Counted from the first letter of the stretch, positions 34,792-47,788 are shown. The stretch is DNA of 64,000 nucleotides from Alopecurus myosuroides (GCA_028641055.1 JAPCYS010003792.1:45373-109372); one strand, 5' to 3'. The notes: a model not told the origin generated them from the letters alone. Translations and numbers: made by a program.

Positions 34792-37700
34792 TACTTAAAG
34801 TGGGTTCCAAAATTTGGTACTGAAAAATAACTCATTTTCACCAAACAAAAATATGGTGTGGTTGGAAATTTGATACGATTTCCAAAACATATTTTGGTTA
34901 TTTTTTCTGAGTTCATTTAGGTCCCCAAACTTTTATATTCCTCTCTCTTTTAAAACAACAGAAGGGCTCTTTTGTAATTTTTCCAAACTCCAGGGTTTTT
35001 TTGCAATTCTACTTTTCTTTTCCCTTTCTTCTAGCTCTGGCCAGAAGGACCACCTGCGTGGCCGAGCCCCCGACGCCGAATGCCACCTCCTGCTTGTGGC
35101 TCTACTCGAGAGGATAGACAAGGAGACGTCCGTATCGCACCTTCTCCCTCCCCTCTCGCTCGCTCTCTTCCTCTCCGTACTGAGAACGCCGAGAAAACCT
35201 AACCCTAGCCGTGGTGGTCGCCAGCGAGCGCCGCCGCCTCGAGCAACCCCGTGGCCCCCGGTTTGTTCCTCGAGCTTCGTCTGGCCCTCCTCTCTCTCCC
35301 CGTTGAGCCACGCTTGCTGGGGCGCCTCCACCTGCGCGAATCAGGTCACCGTAGTCATCTCCGGCCGCCGGCGCCATGGAAGATTCCGGCGTCACCGCTG
35401 CCCCTTCGGCCTCCCCGTCCGCACCAACACGCTCACGGTGAGCTTCCACGCCCTCAAGTACCATCCATTGCCTCCCCGGCCCTCTGTTTCTCCGTCGCAC
35501 CGTGAGACCTCCGTCCGCCGCCGCGCCATGGTCGTCGGCGAAGCTCCGGTGACCATAAGGTCCTTCCGCCGCCATCGTATGCATCCTCGTCGCTCCCTCT
35601 AGCTACTGCCCCGATCAATTTCACCAAACACACAACAGATCACTCGAATTTGAGTTGAACAGAGAGAGTTGCCCCAGCCGATGTCATCTTGACGTCACGA
35701 TGGCGTCATAATCGTGTTCTGTCTGTTTTTCCAGAAAATGTTTAAACAATTCCAGAAAATAATAAAAACTTGTAAAATTAATATCTTTATTTCTGTAACT
35801 CAGAAAAATATGAAAAATATATGGTTTTGTTCAGAAAATTATTTCCAACCCAAATATCTCACTTTGATACATGTTTCACAAACTTTAATGTTGGGTATTA
35901 TTTAATATTGTTTAATTCATTTAAATTAGATAAAATATGTTTTTAATCAATAAAATTAGAAAATTAAAAGTTATATACCAAATTGCTCAAAATGACAAAT
36001 GCAATCTAGCTATGGTGTTTTCAAACCCATTTGTGCTTTTAAAATTGGACTCACTTCCATAATTGCTCGAATTGCCCCTCCGGGGTCTATTTCGGGATAA
36101 ATTCAGTAAAAATGCCTAACTGTCATATGAACCCTAGCAACCCAACAAGCATAGTTAGGGCTTTACTTCAGTTAATTAACTTGATCATGCATACATGTTG
36201 TGCATTCCATCGATGCCATGTGTTGATTGTTGTACTTCTTTTCGATGTTGTTCCCCCTCGGTAGATCTTGACTCCGAAGAGAAGGCCAACAACCCCAGTG
36301 GTGAATACTTGATCCTAACCGACAAGTCAAGCACTTATTCCTGAAGACTTTCTCTGTTTTTCTTGAAGCAAGGCAAGCATAACCTCTTATCTGCTCATAT
36401 ATGATTTCGAAAGACTTTTGATTCTCGTACAAATGCATTTTATTCCAATGTATCTTGTGTCAGTAGTTAGAGTTTCCCTATATTATGCACAACCTACTTA
36501 TCCTGATCCACTACTCCTAGCAGCCATAGGTTTGATTTTGTTCATCGCCAAAGCCTTAAATATGATGTGCTTAGTCATACATGCTTGTTATCTCTGCTCC
36601 ATCTGGTTGATGAATCAGAGTTGCAAATGAATCTAGTATGATAGGATGTTGTGGAAAGTTAAGAGAATTTGTTTAATATGATTTAAAGGTGTGGATGTCA
36701 AGACCACAGAGGGTCTGTGGTGGTTGTCTCGTTCATGCCCCTAGGAGCGAGTTCTCGTCTTCAAGCCAAGACTGAGCGTGCATCCACATGGGGATTGGAT
36801 TCCCCTCGGTCTCAACTTGCCTAGTTTGTTCCATGAGTCGCCTAGTTCGGGCTTTCCATTTGGATTTGCGGGGATATTAAAACACTTTCAAAACTAGGAT
36901 GTGGGGATGTATCGGCGCTCTGCGGGTAGGTAACCATCGAGCATTGCGCACAACGATAGAGACCCGGCAGGAGATGGCCACTCCCTATTGGTGGTCCATC
37001 TCTACTCTGAGCGACTCATGGAATAGGCGAAGCAAGGGAAAGGTCGTGGTCAACCTCCATCTGCCGGCACTTACCGGAATAGTGCCAACGTTATGGCATT
37101 AAGAGTTGGTTGATACGTGTGGTTAAAGTTGTACACCCCTGCAGGGTTAAATCTTTTCGAAAAGTCGTGTCCGCGGTTAAGGACGACTCGGTGACGGATT
37201 CTGTGATCATAGATAACTTGAACGGAATGATTAAAACTTGCTGATAACGAATGAAGGATGCCTCCTCGGAGATGCCGAGAGGGGTTACCTTGTAGCATGA
37301 GTTACCAGAACATCTTGAGGCGGTGATCTTTGAAGCACGAGGTGCTCTTATGATTTGGTGGATTAAAAGATAATGATATCAGTAGTTGAGTAGCTTTCGC
37401 ATCTGTTTGCAAAATACTCCATGAGACGTGCTATTCCTTCCTCAACTTGGAAAACAAAGATGGCTTTATGCAAAATAACCCTCATAACTCTTTTTAAAAG
37501 AAGCAGATATATAATATGTTAACTAAGTCTTGTTGAGTACCTCCCGTACTCATGTTTTGCTTAAATTTGGTTCAGGTGGAGTTCCTCACTTCGACTCGCT
37601 TTCGGGTTCGGCCAGGTAGCAGCCTGGAATCTATGGGCTGTGACGTCGCCTTATGTTGTGGCCTCTTAGGCCTTTTTGGTTCTTGTTGATTAGCTACATA

Positions 37701-38237
37701 ATTTTCCTTCTGTTGTCTGATGTAATGTTGGGTCGTGTGACCTCTGCTTGTAAGCTATACTCTACTAACACCTGTTTAATAAAGCTTCATGTCTAGAGTG
37801 CTGCTTTGATCGGTTGTTGGATTCGAGCTCATTGTTATACAGTTTTGGCTATGCCTGCATAGTTTTCGCAGTCGAGGGGTTGTGGAACCGATGATCCATT
37901 TCCGAGCACGCCTGCCAATGTGATTCGGCCTGGGGCTAGGTAACCCAAGTAACCCTCAATTGTTGTTGCACTTTATGGACACATAGCAGCTCTATATAGC
38001 TTTGGTTCCGTTTCCTTCAGTTTCATTCGATTTGTGGACGCTTTGATATGCATAGTTGGTTATGACTAGCGTGGACACAAGGAGTAGTAGTACCGTGGTG
38101 ATCCGGCCTGCGTGCAGATGAATCCGGTCTGCCTACCGTTGTTTGTTGCGGCCGGGGCTGGTAACCCTGAAGCCCTTGTGGGTCCATGTCTAGGAGCACA
38201 TAACAATATGTATATCTTTTGGTCCGGGGTCGTGACA
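34792..38237 (+). repeat. LTR of element F, right fragment (3.4 kb)
   Basis: It ends GGGTCGTGACA at 38237, directly followed by copia gag sequence. A GC-rich block spans 35040-35600, TGACGTCA lies at 35690-35697, and an AATAAA signal in + orientation lies near 37778. Open frames in the GC-rich block overlap on both strands and are not credible genes. Joined with 7035-7167 the LTR would be about 3.6 kb. The left boundary depends on the Helitron model. Confidence 0.5.
36703..36721. repeat. Perfect 8-bp stem hairpin in the F LTR
   Basis: ACCACAGA, a GGG loop, and TCTGTGGT form a perfect short hairpin. Confidence 0.6.
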
Positions 38238-38244
38238 ATGATAT

Positions 38245-39667
38245 GTTGGTGGCCTTTGCCATGAATCACTTTGTGGAAGAGAGATGGATATCACGAAGAT
38301 GCAATAGCAATAGCGGCCGCTTCACTTGTGGTCTCTTCTTCATCATCATCACCAGAATCATAATATTCTTGAGTCACTAGCACATATCTCTAAGATGGTT
38401 TCTTGTTGAAAGGTTTCTTCTTAAAGTAAGGCTTCTTGTTGGGGAGATTTGACTTATCCTTGAGAACAAGTTTTCCTCCTTGGATTTCCCTATTCTCAAA
38501 GGGGCACTCGGCAAGAAAGTAATACTTGTCTTGACAATTGAAACAATCCTACACTTTTTGAGTCCCTTCCTTGCTATAGCTTGACTTGGTCTTCTCCTCA
38601 ACATATGCCTTGGACTTGGAAGGGCTCTTCCAAAAAAAATCCACTGCAAGAGCAATGAAGTCTTTACGCATGGGATCATACTCTTCATCATTTAGCTGAG
38701 CCAAGTTGTTCCTCAAAGAAACCTCTTCTTGTTGATCCACCACCTTGGTCACAACCTTTTCCTTCAATGCAACAGAGGCTTCTTTGTGCATCCCAATAGC
38801 ACGAGCACGAATGTCACGAGAAAGCTTTGTCTGAACTTGAAAGGACGCCATATCCTGCATCACCTCACTTAAAGTCATTAGGTGATCGTTGTGCCTTCCT
38901 TGAAGACTCTTCAAGTCCACGGGATCAAAGGGCATGAGGGCACTCACATACTTCTTCTTGATCCAACCATCATTAACATGAGTGGCACCAAGACCACTAA
39001 ATGCGGTATCAAGGGTCTTGAGTCTTTGTTACATGTCTTTATGGCTTGCACCATCAAGCATATAGAACCCTTTGGACTCATTTCTCAAGTAATCAAACCT
39101 ATTCCTCTTCATGCTTTCATTTCCCTCAAACATGGAGATAAGAGCTTCCCATGTTTTATTGGCGGTGGATAATTGTTGAATGTTAGGCATGATTTCCTCA
39201 CCCGCGGCTTGTTGGAGCATGTGCAAATAAGTGTAGTTGAGTTGGCAATATACTACTTCTCTTCTTGTCATGTTCTTGGAGTCATGGGACTTGTATCCAT
39301 CTTCAATGACTCTCCATAGCTCAATGCAAGACGATTTCAAGTGAGTTTTCATGTAATATTGACATTGACCAAAATAATGTGCATCAATTTTAGGAGATTC
39401 GCCTCTAGGGTTAATATGAGGATGTGGGATAGGAGGATTGGGAGAGTACCGTCCGGGAACATTGTGGTAATCCTCCTTTTCTTCCTTTCCCTTAGAAGTT
39501 GAAGTTTTGTTAATGGAGGGAGCTTCACCTTTAGTTCCTCCACCCTCATCCTCTTCTTCATTATCATACGTAATTTCTTCCGGAGGAATCGATGATGATG
39601 ATTCCGGACCCTTGGCTTTCAAGAGTTGCATCATCAAATCGCGCAACTCCGTCATTTTGGCATCCAT
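38245..39667 (-). pseudogene. Copia gag polyprotein fragment
   Basis: The start is MDAKMTELRDLMMQLLKAK. A UBN2-type gag region follows (HYFGQCQYYMKTHLKSS, ELWRVIEDGYK, then LSTANKTWEALISMFEGNE), and a knuckle CFNCQDKYYFLAECPF near 38555-38510 has Tyr in place of the usual His. In-frame stops break it near 39028 and near 38547. Gag would coat the genomic RNA in the cytoplasm. The knuckle change and stops show decay. Confidence 0.7.
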
Positions 39668-39792
39668 GGATTAGGTCAAGAAAACTTGCATTTCCTTGAG
39701 ATCATTCATGGTGGTCGGTGCCGCGGGCTCGATGGGTTCCCCTTCGTTGACCATACTAAACTCTTAGGGGTTAAGCCCAAAATAAGAGCCGA

Positions 39793-39806
39793 GGCTATGA
39801 TACCAA
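39793..39806 (-). promoter_or_regulatory. Copia primer binding site
   Basis: TTGGTATCATAGCC follows the LTR end after one base. It matches the initiator-methionine primer site with one change (CATAG for CAGAG). Confidence 0.65.
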
Positions 39807-39807
39807 T

Positions 39808-41135
39808 TGAATGGATAGTATGGGCACCTAGAGGGGGGGGGGGGTGAATAGGTGTTACTTCAAATTTTAACTCTTTTTTATTAAGGTTTGAAACAAAGGT
39901 AAATTCTCTAGATATGCAACTACGGTGAATTTACCTATATGAAAAAAGAAACACTAAGCAAGATACAAACACAAAGTAAAGGTAAGGGAACATGGTAACC
40001 GATAATGGAAGCACGTGGAGACAAGGATGTATTCCTGAGTTCCTCCTTTGAGGGGAGTATGTCTCGTTAGATGGGTGTTAATTGGCCTACTCAACGCGAC
40101 AAAGGTGTCACCCTATTCTCGGATGAACCTCGCCACAAAGGCCTAGTTCACTTTCCACTATTGATTCCCTTCGAGGCAGAAATCGGTGCCCTTATAATGA
40201 GCTTGAGGCACACACCCACAACAAAATTGGGGGCTACCAAGAACACCAACAATCTTGCTAAAAAGAACAAGTGAGCAACAATGGAGTCTAGGTTTCCTCA
40301 AGGAAACCATAAACTTGAATCCCTCTAAATAAAGAGGGGTAAATGAAGAACGAGTTGGTGAAGCTGTAGATCGGGGCCTTCTCCTTCAATCCTCCAGAGA
40401 TCAACGAGTTTGGGTGGAGGGATTGGTAGAAATCTAGCTTTTTGTGAGCTCTAAGAATGGATCTTGAAGGCTTGGACGAAATAGAGCTCTTGGAGAATAA
40501 GGAGGGGTATTTATACCCCCTCACAAAATGTAGCCGTTGGAGTGAAGGAAACAACCAGAATTTCCGGTTCAAACTTGAACGGAAGCTTGAACCGAAAATT
40601 ATGGTTGCTTCAAAAATCCCCAGATTGGGAATCTTCGAGCCGTTGACCAAACCGGAAATTTTCGCTTCCAAAAATTCCTGTAGGAATAATCCGGCTACCT
40701 TCTGGGTCGAATTCGATATGGGATTTAGCCAAATTTCGAATCATTTTTCATAAACTGGATAATCCGATTGCACGAAAATTTCTGGTTAGCTTCTGTCCCG
40801 AAAATGCTTGGTCCGTAGCCGTTTTCTCGAGGCCCTGGAAGTAACCAGATAATATGGTTGGCCAGAAATTTTCGGCTAGCTTCTGTCCCGTAGACTTTAC
40901 TTTCCTTAGCCGTTTTCGCCGAGTTTCTTCAAAACCGGATAATCCGGTTGACCAAAAATTTATTGTTGGAAATTTTTGGTTGCCTTCCGAATCTGCAACA
41001 ACTGATATACCTTCACACTTTTGGGTGATTGATGCATAGGATAAATTTAATGACCTGCATCACTTAACATCTGATTAAATATGTCATTAGTATTGTTAAC
41101 TAACACACAAAACGCTAGGGATCTATGCTCTTTCA
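39808..41135 (-). repeat. Copia 5' LTR
   Basis: In element orientation the 1,328-bp LTR begins TGAAAGAGC and ends CTATCCATTCA. It contains a 12-13-base G run on the + strand near 39831, as seen in related grass copia LTRs that read TTCACCCCCC. The region 40750-41000 has diverged 90-bp repeats. Confidence 0.65.
40756..40990. repeat. Three diverged ~90-bp repeats in the copia LTR
   Basis: Units start near 40757, 40846 and 40936 with GGATAATCC-like cores, followed by GGTTGRCC and AAATTT..GG, then GCTTCTGTCCCG and TAGCCGTTTTC in the first two. The CCGGATAATCCGG core is almost palindromic. Confidence 0.5.
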
Positions 41136-41894
41136 GACTCCTCCCTGTTGATCTATGCTTGGAGTTGTTGTACGAGAATTTGTCAAGGGATAAAGAAAAA
41201 TTCCATTGTCGTTTTTTATCTGCACAAAAGCAACGGATCAGATTATCCAGAAACCTGTTCACAACTTTCATCTGACCATCTGTTTGTGGATGAACAGTAC
41301 TGGATTTTTTTTTAATTCAGTGTTGAATTGCTTCCACAATGTCAGCCAAAAAGAAGCAAGAAACTTGCTATCACAGTATGATATAATGGACCTTGGGACT
41401 CCATGAAGTCTCACCACTTCTTGAAAGAACAAATTTGCCACATGATGAGCATCTATTGTCTTGCGGCATGGAATGAAATGAGCCATTTTTTAAAATCTGT
41501 CCACCACCACAAATGCATCATCACTCCCACATCTTGTTCTTGGAAAACCAACACAAATTCCATAGAGAGATCCTCACATGGAGCTTCAGGAATAGGCAAT
41601 GGCATGTATAACCCTGTGTTCATGACTTGGCATTTGCAAGTTTGACATATGAGGCACTGCTGAACAAACTTTCCAGCATCTCTCTTTAGTTGTGGACAAA
41701 ATTAACGAGCCTCCAGGTTATTGATAGTCTTGTCACGTCCAACATGGCCACCAAGATCACTTGAATTGAGCTCTCTAAATATTGCATCAAATAATCGTCA
41801 CCTAATGGCTGGCCTCTCGTGTGTTTTACCCAAACATGGCCAAAGTCGTTGCCCCTTCATACAAATCCTTTAGTTGATCCATGCCTGGGAGTTC
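41136..41894 (-). pseudogene. Integrase of gypsy element B (3' portion, truncated)
   Basis: The minus strand shows, in shifting frames, a zinc-binding segment (FVQQCLICQ), the core start ([12 protein letters not shown]), [30 protein letters not shown], a CDSKF segment for the second acidic residue, and [17 protein letters not shown] where the family has QTE. The catalytic Glu is Lys here. The copia element interrupts it at 41135 and element C at 41895. It belongs to the same element as 51841-53933. Confidence 0.72.
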
Positions 41895-42372
41895 TGTCGT
41901 GGGATAATCACGGCAGATGTTACCAGGGGTAACTGATCTTGGGGCAATTCGACACAGGCGTCCGGGAGAGGGTTTAGCTCAAAGGAAGACATGATACAAC
42001 TTGATATGACAGCCGGCAATCGAAGTCGCCGGTTCTCTATTCTCGATACAATAACTCGATTAGGGTTTACACTGGATACTCGATATCACTCGATATTGCT
42101 AAGGCTCTCGAATCTCTAGATCTCTATCTATACCCGGGGGTCGGTTTATATAGCTCCCGTACCCCCTAACTTACTTTACAAGGCACACCCGGGTCCTTCC
42201 CAGACACGGCGTGCCAACCCTAACTTTCCTTTACAACACCCACAATCCGGGACACCAGGCCCACGAGCTTGGGCCTTCACAAACATCTTTATTCCTAACT
42301 GTATCCTACTCACCGTCTCTGGGCCGGGTTATTCCTCGGATCATGGCATACCGGGTTAGCATCCCCCCATCA
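41895..42372 (-). repeat. Left (3') LTR of element C
   Basis: In element orientation it starts TGATGGGGGGATGC and ends CCCACGACA; a TATA-like CTATATAAACC lies in the middle. The polypurine tract CTGGGGACTAC lies just inside at 42373-42383. Confidence 0.9.
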
Positions 42373-42748
42373 GTAGTCCCCAGAATAGCTTGGGCTTCAC
42401 GGATCTCCTTGAAGCGCTTGCTATTCCCTGCAAAGATACCGACCATACGGGCGTACGAAAACTGAGTTAAGATATCATGATATTCAGCTAGGCCTTACTC
42501 CATGGCGGCCATACAATAACCCGGACCTTTCCTCCATATACTTGGGTCCAAATCCCTAAATCCAAACCACAACAAGAAATAGCAAGATCTCATGCTTGAT
42601 AACCAGTCCTGTCATTACGGGCGAATCCCTTCCTTCCTCTGTCACGATGCCTTGCCCAACACTTGACGCACATCTTGCGAAATCTTCGCAGATAACCACC
42701 ACTCCACGATTCCCGGCTCCTAGCCGTTAAGATAAGCTCTCCCTTGCC

Positions 42749-42757
42749 TTATAAATA
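42749..42757 (+). promoter_or_regulatory. TATA box of the antisense gene in element C
   Basis: TTATAAATA lies about 30 bp before a plausible transcript start near 42780. A short upstream frame (ATG at 42973) would end soon after the first splice. Confidence 0.5.
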
Positions 42758-42779
42758 GCGCTTAGAGGGTAACCCTAAG

Positions 42780-45700
42780 CCCATCACCACGCCACAACTT
42801 CTCCTCTCTCTTATTGCCCCAAACACCTTCGCAGCACCATCGTGGAGAACTAGCGCTCGTTACTGACGCAAGATCAACAGCGGCCGCGCCTGCCCTTGAA
42901 TCGCCTCGCGCCGCCGTCAAGCGCCACCTTGGTACCTCCATTCCTTCCATCCGAGCCGCACCGCTCGTCGCCACCATGCTAAGCCCCAATCTTCTCGGTA
43001 AGCTCTTCGCAATCAATCAATTCAGCCTCACAGATTTTAATCCATCCAATGTCAGATCTAGATCATCCCGCGAATTACTTGTCCGATTGCACCAGATTAG
43101 ATTGATTCAACGCTCGCCAACCCCTTTAATTGCCTGCCTGATAGTCGCAAATGATCTTCCACCCATCACTGATCACCAATTTTACTTAAAAGCCATTCGC
43201 GAACCTCTCCATCTAGATCCGTTCCTCCGCTGTTTTCCGCTTATTGCATTAACACCCGGAAAAACCCTCCTTTTCCAGCTTTTTCATTTGCGGTATAAAT
43301 ATGGGCAACCATCCGTCATCCCCAAATACCTTTTCCTACGTAAGTGACCAGCAATTTCCACAAGTGTGATCAATACCCGGACGGTTCTCAACTTCGTACC
43401 CTCTTGATACCTTATACTCGGATATTTCAACTTTCCCGGGTCTTATTTCATACGTCCTTCTCTTTTTGTGTTTCGCAGGCTGACCCCATGGCTCCCAAGC
43501 GGCAAGGAAAACATCCGGCTCAAGCAAGGACCACCCAAGCCATATCCGCCAATTGGGGGCGCTCCACGACCACTAAGGCCAAATTGGACGAACTCACCGA
43601 GTTAGGCACCCTCCCCTCTCAGAAAGATATCCACTGGAGGGTGCCAGGTAACGAAACTCATCCCACTCCCGCAGAAGGCGAGGTAATCTGCTTTGTAGAG
43701 CACGTGACCCGAGGATTTCGCCCTCCGGGTCACCCTTTCTTTAGAGAGGTCTTAGATCACTATGGACTCCGGGTGTTCGACATAGGGCCTAACTCTATGT
43801 TGAACATCACCCACTTCATAGTTCTATCTGAATCGTATTTGTGCATGCCACCAAACCTGACTCTTTTCACTGAATTATTCCAATGCAAACCGTGCCGCGA
43901 AAGCGGCGACGGGGCGCTTCTTACTTGCGGCGGGGTATCCATCCAACGCCGTAGGAACTCTTTAATGCCAACCCTCAACCTGCAATCCTGTGCCAAACAT
44001 TGGCAGTTATCCTTTTTTTTACTGTCGCGATACCTCCCCCGACAGCGAGAAGAAGCTGCCGGGTTACTCAGAGACCCCCCTCAAACCCTCCGAGTCTTTC
44101 AGTGCCTTCGCACCAGACTCGGACAGGGAAGCAATCCTTCCTGCACTAGCCAAAATAGCCATTCTCTCGGCCCAAGGCCTCCTAGGGCTCAATTTGATAA
44201 AGACATGGGTCGACTTCCGAATCCAACCTAATTCCATCCGCACCAAATTGATGTGCGAGTATTCGGGTCACACTACAGATGCACTTCGCTATTCCTCCAA
44301 AAGCTTTGCGACTGGTGACACTATCAAGACCATCAAGAGCCTCTTGGCAGAGAAGCTGGATGTGATAAAGGGCATCTCCGGGTTACCTCCGTTTACTCGG
44401 GAAAATCCAGCTCCAACGGTAAGACCCGGCACTCATAACTTGTCTCCACATTTCAACTCGATACTGCTGCTAAACATTAACTTTATCTTTTTACCTTAGG
44501 CTGATGACCCCTTCTGGAGAGTGGACCCCCTCCCCCCTCCAGAGACCCGGAAGAGGAGGACGAGACGACTGACGACAGCGAAGGTACTTACCCAGGATCT
44601 ATATTTTGCTTGTATTACTTTCCTTTCGTATGTCTTTTTCCCAATGAATTCACATCTGGCTCGCAGGGCTGGAGGACGAAGGTGGAAACAACGAGGATGA
44701 CCCGGAGAGAACCGAGTCTGACCCAGAGGCGACAGCCGGGGCCAAGAGGAAAAGCAGGGGGACAATATCCAAGGTTCCTTTTTCCTCACTATCTTCCGAA
44801 TCTTACTCCTTTGACGCCATGCGAAGACTTAACCATCAATTATCAAATTCGCCGTGCTTGAAGGAACCTTTCCCTGCCAAGCGCAGGGTAACTCGGAGCT
44901 CCCCGGGTGAAGATCCCCTTAACCCGGGCATCTCCACCCCTTTAGTCCCTCGTGGCAGTGCTCCTCCATCTCGTTCTTCCAGCTCTCCTCAGCGCCACCC
45001 TTCTCCTAACCACCCACGTGCCGGGCAATTCCGGGTTCCATTAGTGGTTCCTGCGAACACCTCATCTACTTCAAGTGGCGAGCTCCCATCGGATTACACC
45101 GTAAATGCCGGGTAAGTTTTTGCCTTACTATTTCTTTTTGCCTCTAGCGAACTTTCATTCGAGCCACCGTCATCATCAAATAACTGCCTTTTTTCATCTT
45201 TCTTTCAGTGCTCAGGTCACCGTCAGTGACCCGGAAAACACAGAAACGGCTAACATTCAGGTGGAGAAGCCGACTGACGATGCGGACGCCGCAACCGGAG
45301 GTGATGCAGCCGTTAACCGGGAACAAGGCCCTCTGAACAAGCCACTTTCCCAAACCGTCGGATCTCCTTCCTTATCGGAGCCAGTAGACGAAGAGATAGA
45401 AATTTTAGATACGAAGATGAGCCCTCCCAACCCGGACACTCAGGCTGTCCGGGTCTCCACTCCAAATGCAAGGAAAACCCCCCTGCCTGACGACCAAGCT
45501 ACCGGCTCTTCCCGGACTCATTCCGATGAGTTAACGTTTGCCCAGATGCTGGAAACCCTGCGCACCTTACGAGCTAACGAGGAAAACATCCTGGGAACCT
45601 TAATAACCAAACATGAGGTAAGTTGAACTAATGTTGCTTGTACCTTTGTCCAGTCCCCAAGTTCCGAGTGAGTTCATTCATGACTTGCTCGGGACTTTAT

Positions 45701-46685
45701 GATACCATTGACTGATAACCGTGCTCTTCTATCCGACTAACACTTTTTAACACCCATGCAGTCTTTCGTGACTCAATACGAAGAGAAACTTGCAAACGCC
45801 ACCAAGCTCATTGAAAAAGAAATATCTTTACGCGAAGCGGCCGAGACTGAAGCCAGAAGGAATAGGCAATTAATGAAGAAGTACCGAAGAAGGGCTCACC
45901 GAGCCGAAGACGACTTGACAAGCCTTTCTGTCGAAATTTCTGATACCTATCGTTCTTTGCTTGGTATGCTTCCTTCTCCGAGTTTATCCCTTTGACCAAC
46001 AGCAAAAAATGCTTAGCTGATATATTCATTTTACTCCAGGCCCGGATGAAACCATGCCTGATGAGGATGATATTGCCAAGCTGAAGACCATGAAGAATGT
46101 TATCCGGCAGCTGTGTGCCGGAACCAGATGGATTTTGGAAGAGTTACGGTGGCCAGGTAGAGGACATGTTGACCTGAAGAGGATGCTGGACGCCTTTTCC
46201 ACGATTCCTGAGTGGATTTGGCACTGGAAGCGCTCGTCCTGCCGGGTTGGAATGACCCGGGGGCTATCACTTGCCAAGGCTTACCTCCCCAAGCTCGATC
46301 TGGCAAAGCTCATGGGCGGCTTCCCCGAATTCAAGCTTGATGGTTCAAAGTTCTCGCGGAGGATTTTCAGGCTGTGCAGAAGGAGGTCCGTTACCCGGCT
46401 AGCGTGATCGCTGATGAACTGGATGTCAATATTCTTGTCCCTGCTTATGATGCTGCTGGTGTGGCAATTAAGTCAGATCTTCCCGAACCATATGACATGA
46501 TGGCTCGGTGGAAGGAGGAAGCTGCTGCGATAAGGGCGGAGGCTGCCAAGAAACAAGCTGAAGCCGGCTCTGCTCCTGCTGCCTCAACATCAGTCGTTCC
46601 GCCTCCTGCGGGAGCTGGCGCCGCCGATCCGGGTGTTGCTGCCACCAATGATGGCAAGGGTAAGGCCAAGATGAGCGCCGAGTGA
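42780..46685 (+). pseudogene. Antisense intron-containing gene of element C (putative gypsy-type transposon domain)
   Basis: Inferred exons: a 5' UTR exon about 42780-42998, then 43479-44418, 44500-44583, 44667-45111, 45209-45617, 45762-45963 and 46040-46685. The main ATG is at 43488 (MAPKRQGKHPAQ). The first coding exon carries the region seen in grass proteins called putative gypsy type transposon (FVEHVTRGFRPPGHPFFREVL, then a hydrophobic stretch). Later parts are Pro/Ser-rich, then a coiled-coil-like segment (REAAETEARRNRQLMKKY), then an Ala-rich end. Frameshifts lie near 44015, in a run of eight T, and near 46350. Antisense ORFs between pol and the 3' LTR are known in Tat elements; their function is unknown. 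Stop TGA is at 46683-46685. Confidence 0.68.
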
Positions 46686-47788
46686 TATATGGTTTCCGAT
46701 GCCCCTTCTTAAGCGTCAATCGGTCGACGTACTTTTTGAAACAGTCATTATTTAGGTGGTGCGCCTGTGCACCTTTGATATTTTTTCACCAGTATTTTGT
46801 AATGCACACTAAGGCCTTGATATACTCGATGCCTGCTCCGACCTTTATAAGTTTAAGCTCATCTGTTCTCGATATCTGGTTTTATTTATTGCTTCCTTTG
46901 TGAAAACTCGATTTCCGGGTCTCATGGGTATTGACGAGCGGATTTTGCTTCAAAGTCCCCAAGTCCCCAAGACTCGGATTTTTGGATTGTTGCAACTATA
47001 CAAGTAAGCCAGTTCTTTTCAAGATTTCAAGCTACCGGGCCCGGATTGCCGAGCCTAGGACACTTGATCTCGAAAAGGCAACAAAATGCTTACTGCTATT
47101 TTCACAAAGATCCATGAGTTGTTTCACATTGGTTTTGAAGTTATGCTTAATAGTCATTGAGTTTCCAGCTATTCAGCCTTGTACTCTGCATAACTTGTGG
47201 TTTAGATGACCCTTTTGACTGTCTTGTACTGTAAGCCGGCTTTCGCGTGGATACCATGTTGTTACATCAATACGAAGACGTAGCCAGCCAATCCCCGTCG
47301 GGTTTTTATGACTAACTGCCATCGTAAGCGAACGAATCATGCCACTTAGGTGCGAGTCACATCGAGCTTAAGTAAGAGTAGCCAAGAAATTTGGACTTCT
47401 TTGTCCGGTTATAAGATTGCAGCCGTACTCGTTTGCGAGTAATCGGCCCTTATAACTCATAGGCATCATGGCCGGGTCTTTGAGTTTGTAACTGTGCTAT
47501 TTAAGCGATCAGCCCCAAGACCTAGATATACGCATCGTACTGAGAATACATAACCTGATAACAACCATCTCTTTTCTTGATAACCATCTTTACTTGATAT
47601 GAAAAACTGATAACAACTATCTCTTTTCTTGATACCCATCTCTTTACTTGATATGAAAAATGTAGGTCAGCAAGCCGCCTCATTAAAAACCCGTCCAGTC
47701 CCCAAAGGTGCCCTGGATAGGAAAAGAGTGCGTCAGAAAACCTGCTGCCTATTACATCGTGCAATTCCACTTGCCAATATAGTCTTTA
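46686..47788. other. Non-coding stretch of element C between convergent pol and antisense gene
   Basis: No credible gene is present. A two-copy tandem repeat lies at 47555-47606 and 47607-47660 (CTGATAACAAC..TTACTTGATATGAAAAA). The stretch should contain the 3' end of the antisense transcript. Confidence 0.5.

Larger units (their letters stand above)
38238..41135 (-). mobile_element. Ty1/copia retrotransposon, 5' part (LTR, primer site, gag)
   Basis: In minus orientation the order is 5' LTR 41135-39808, primer binding site at 39806-39793, then gag, cut off at 38238 by element F. Pol and the 3' LTR are not in the window and should lie left of it if F and A are insertions. GACTC at 41136-41140 is the likely target duplication, with the partner outside the window. 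It is inserted in the integrase gene of element B. Confidence 0.72.

Noticed and set aside
34532..34798. 88-codon frame as a gene
   Set aside because: It runs through the Helitron terminal hairpin and has no recognisable domain.
35096..35602. 168-codon frame in the GC-rich block of the F LTR
   Set aside because: It overlaps an equally long frame on the other strand, lies in an LTR and matches no domain.
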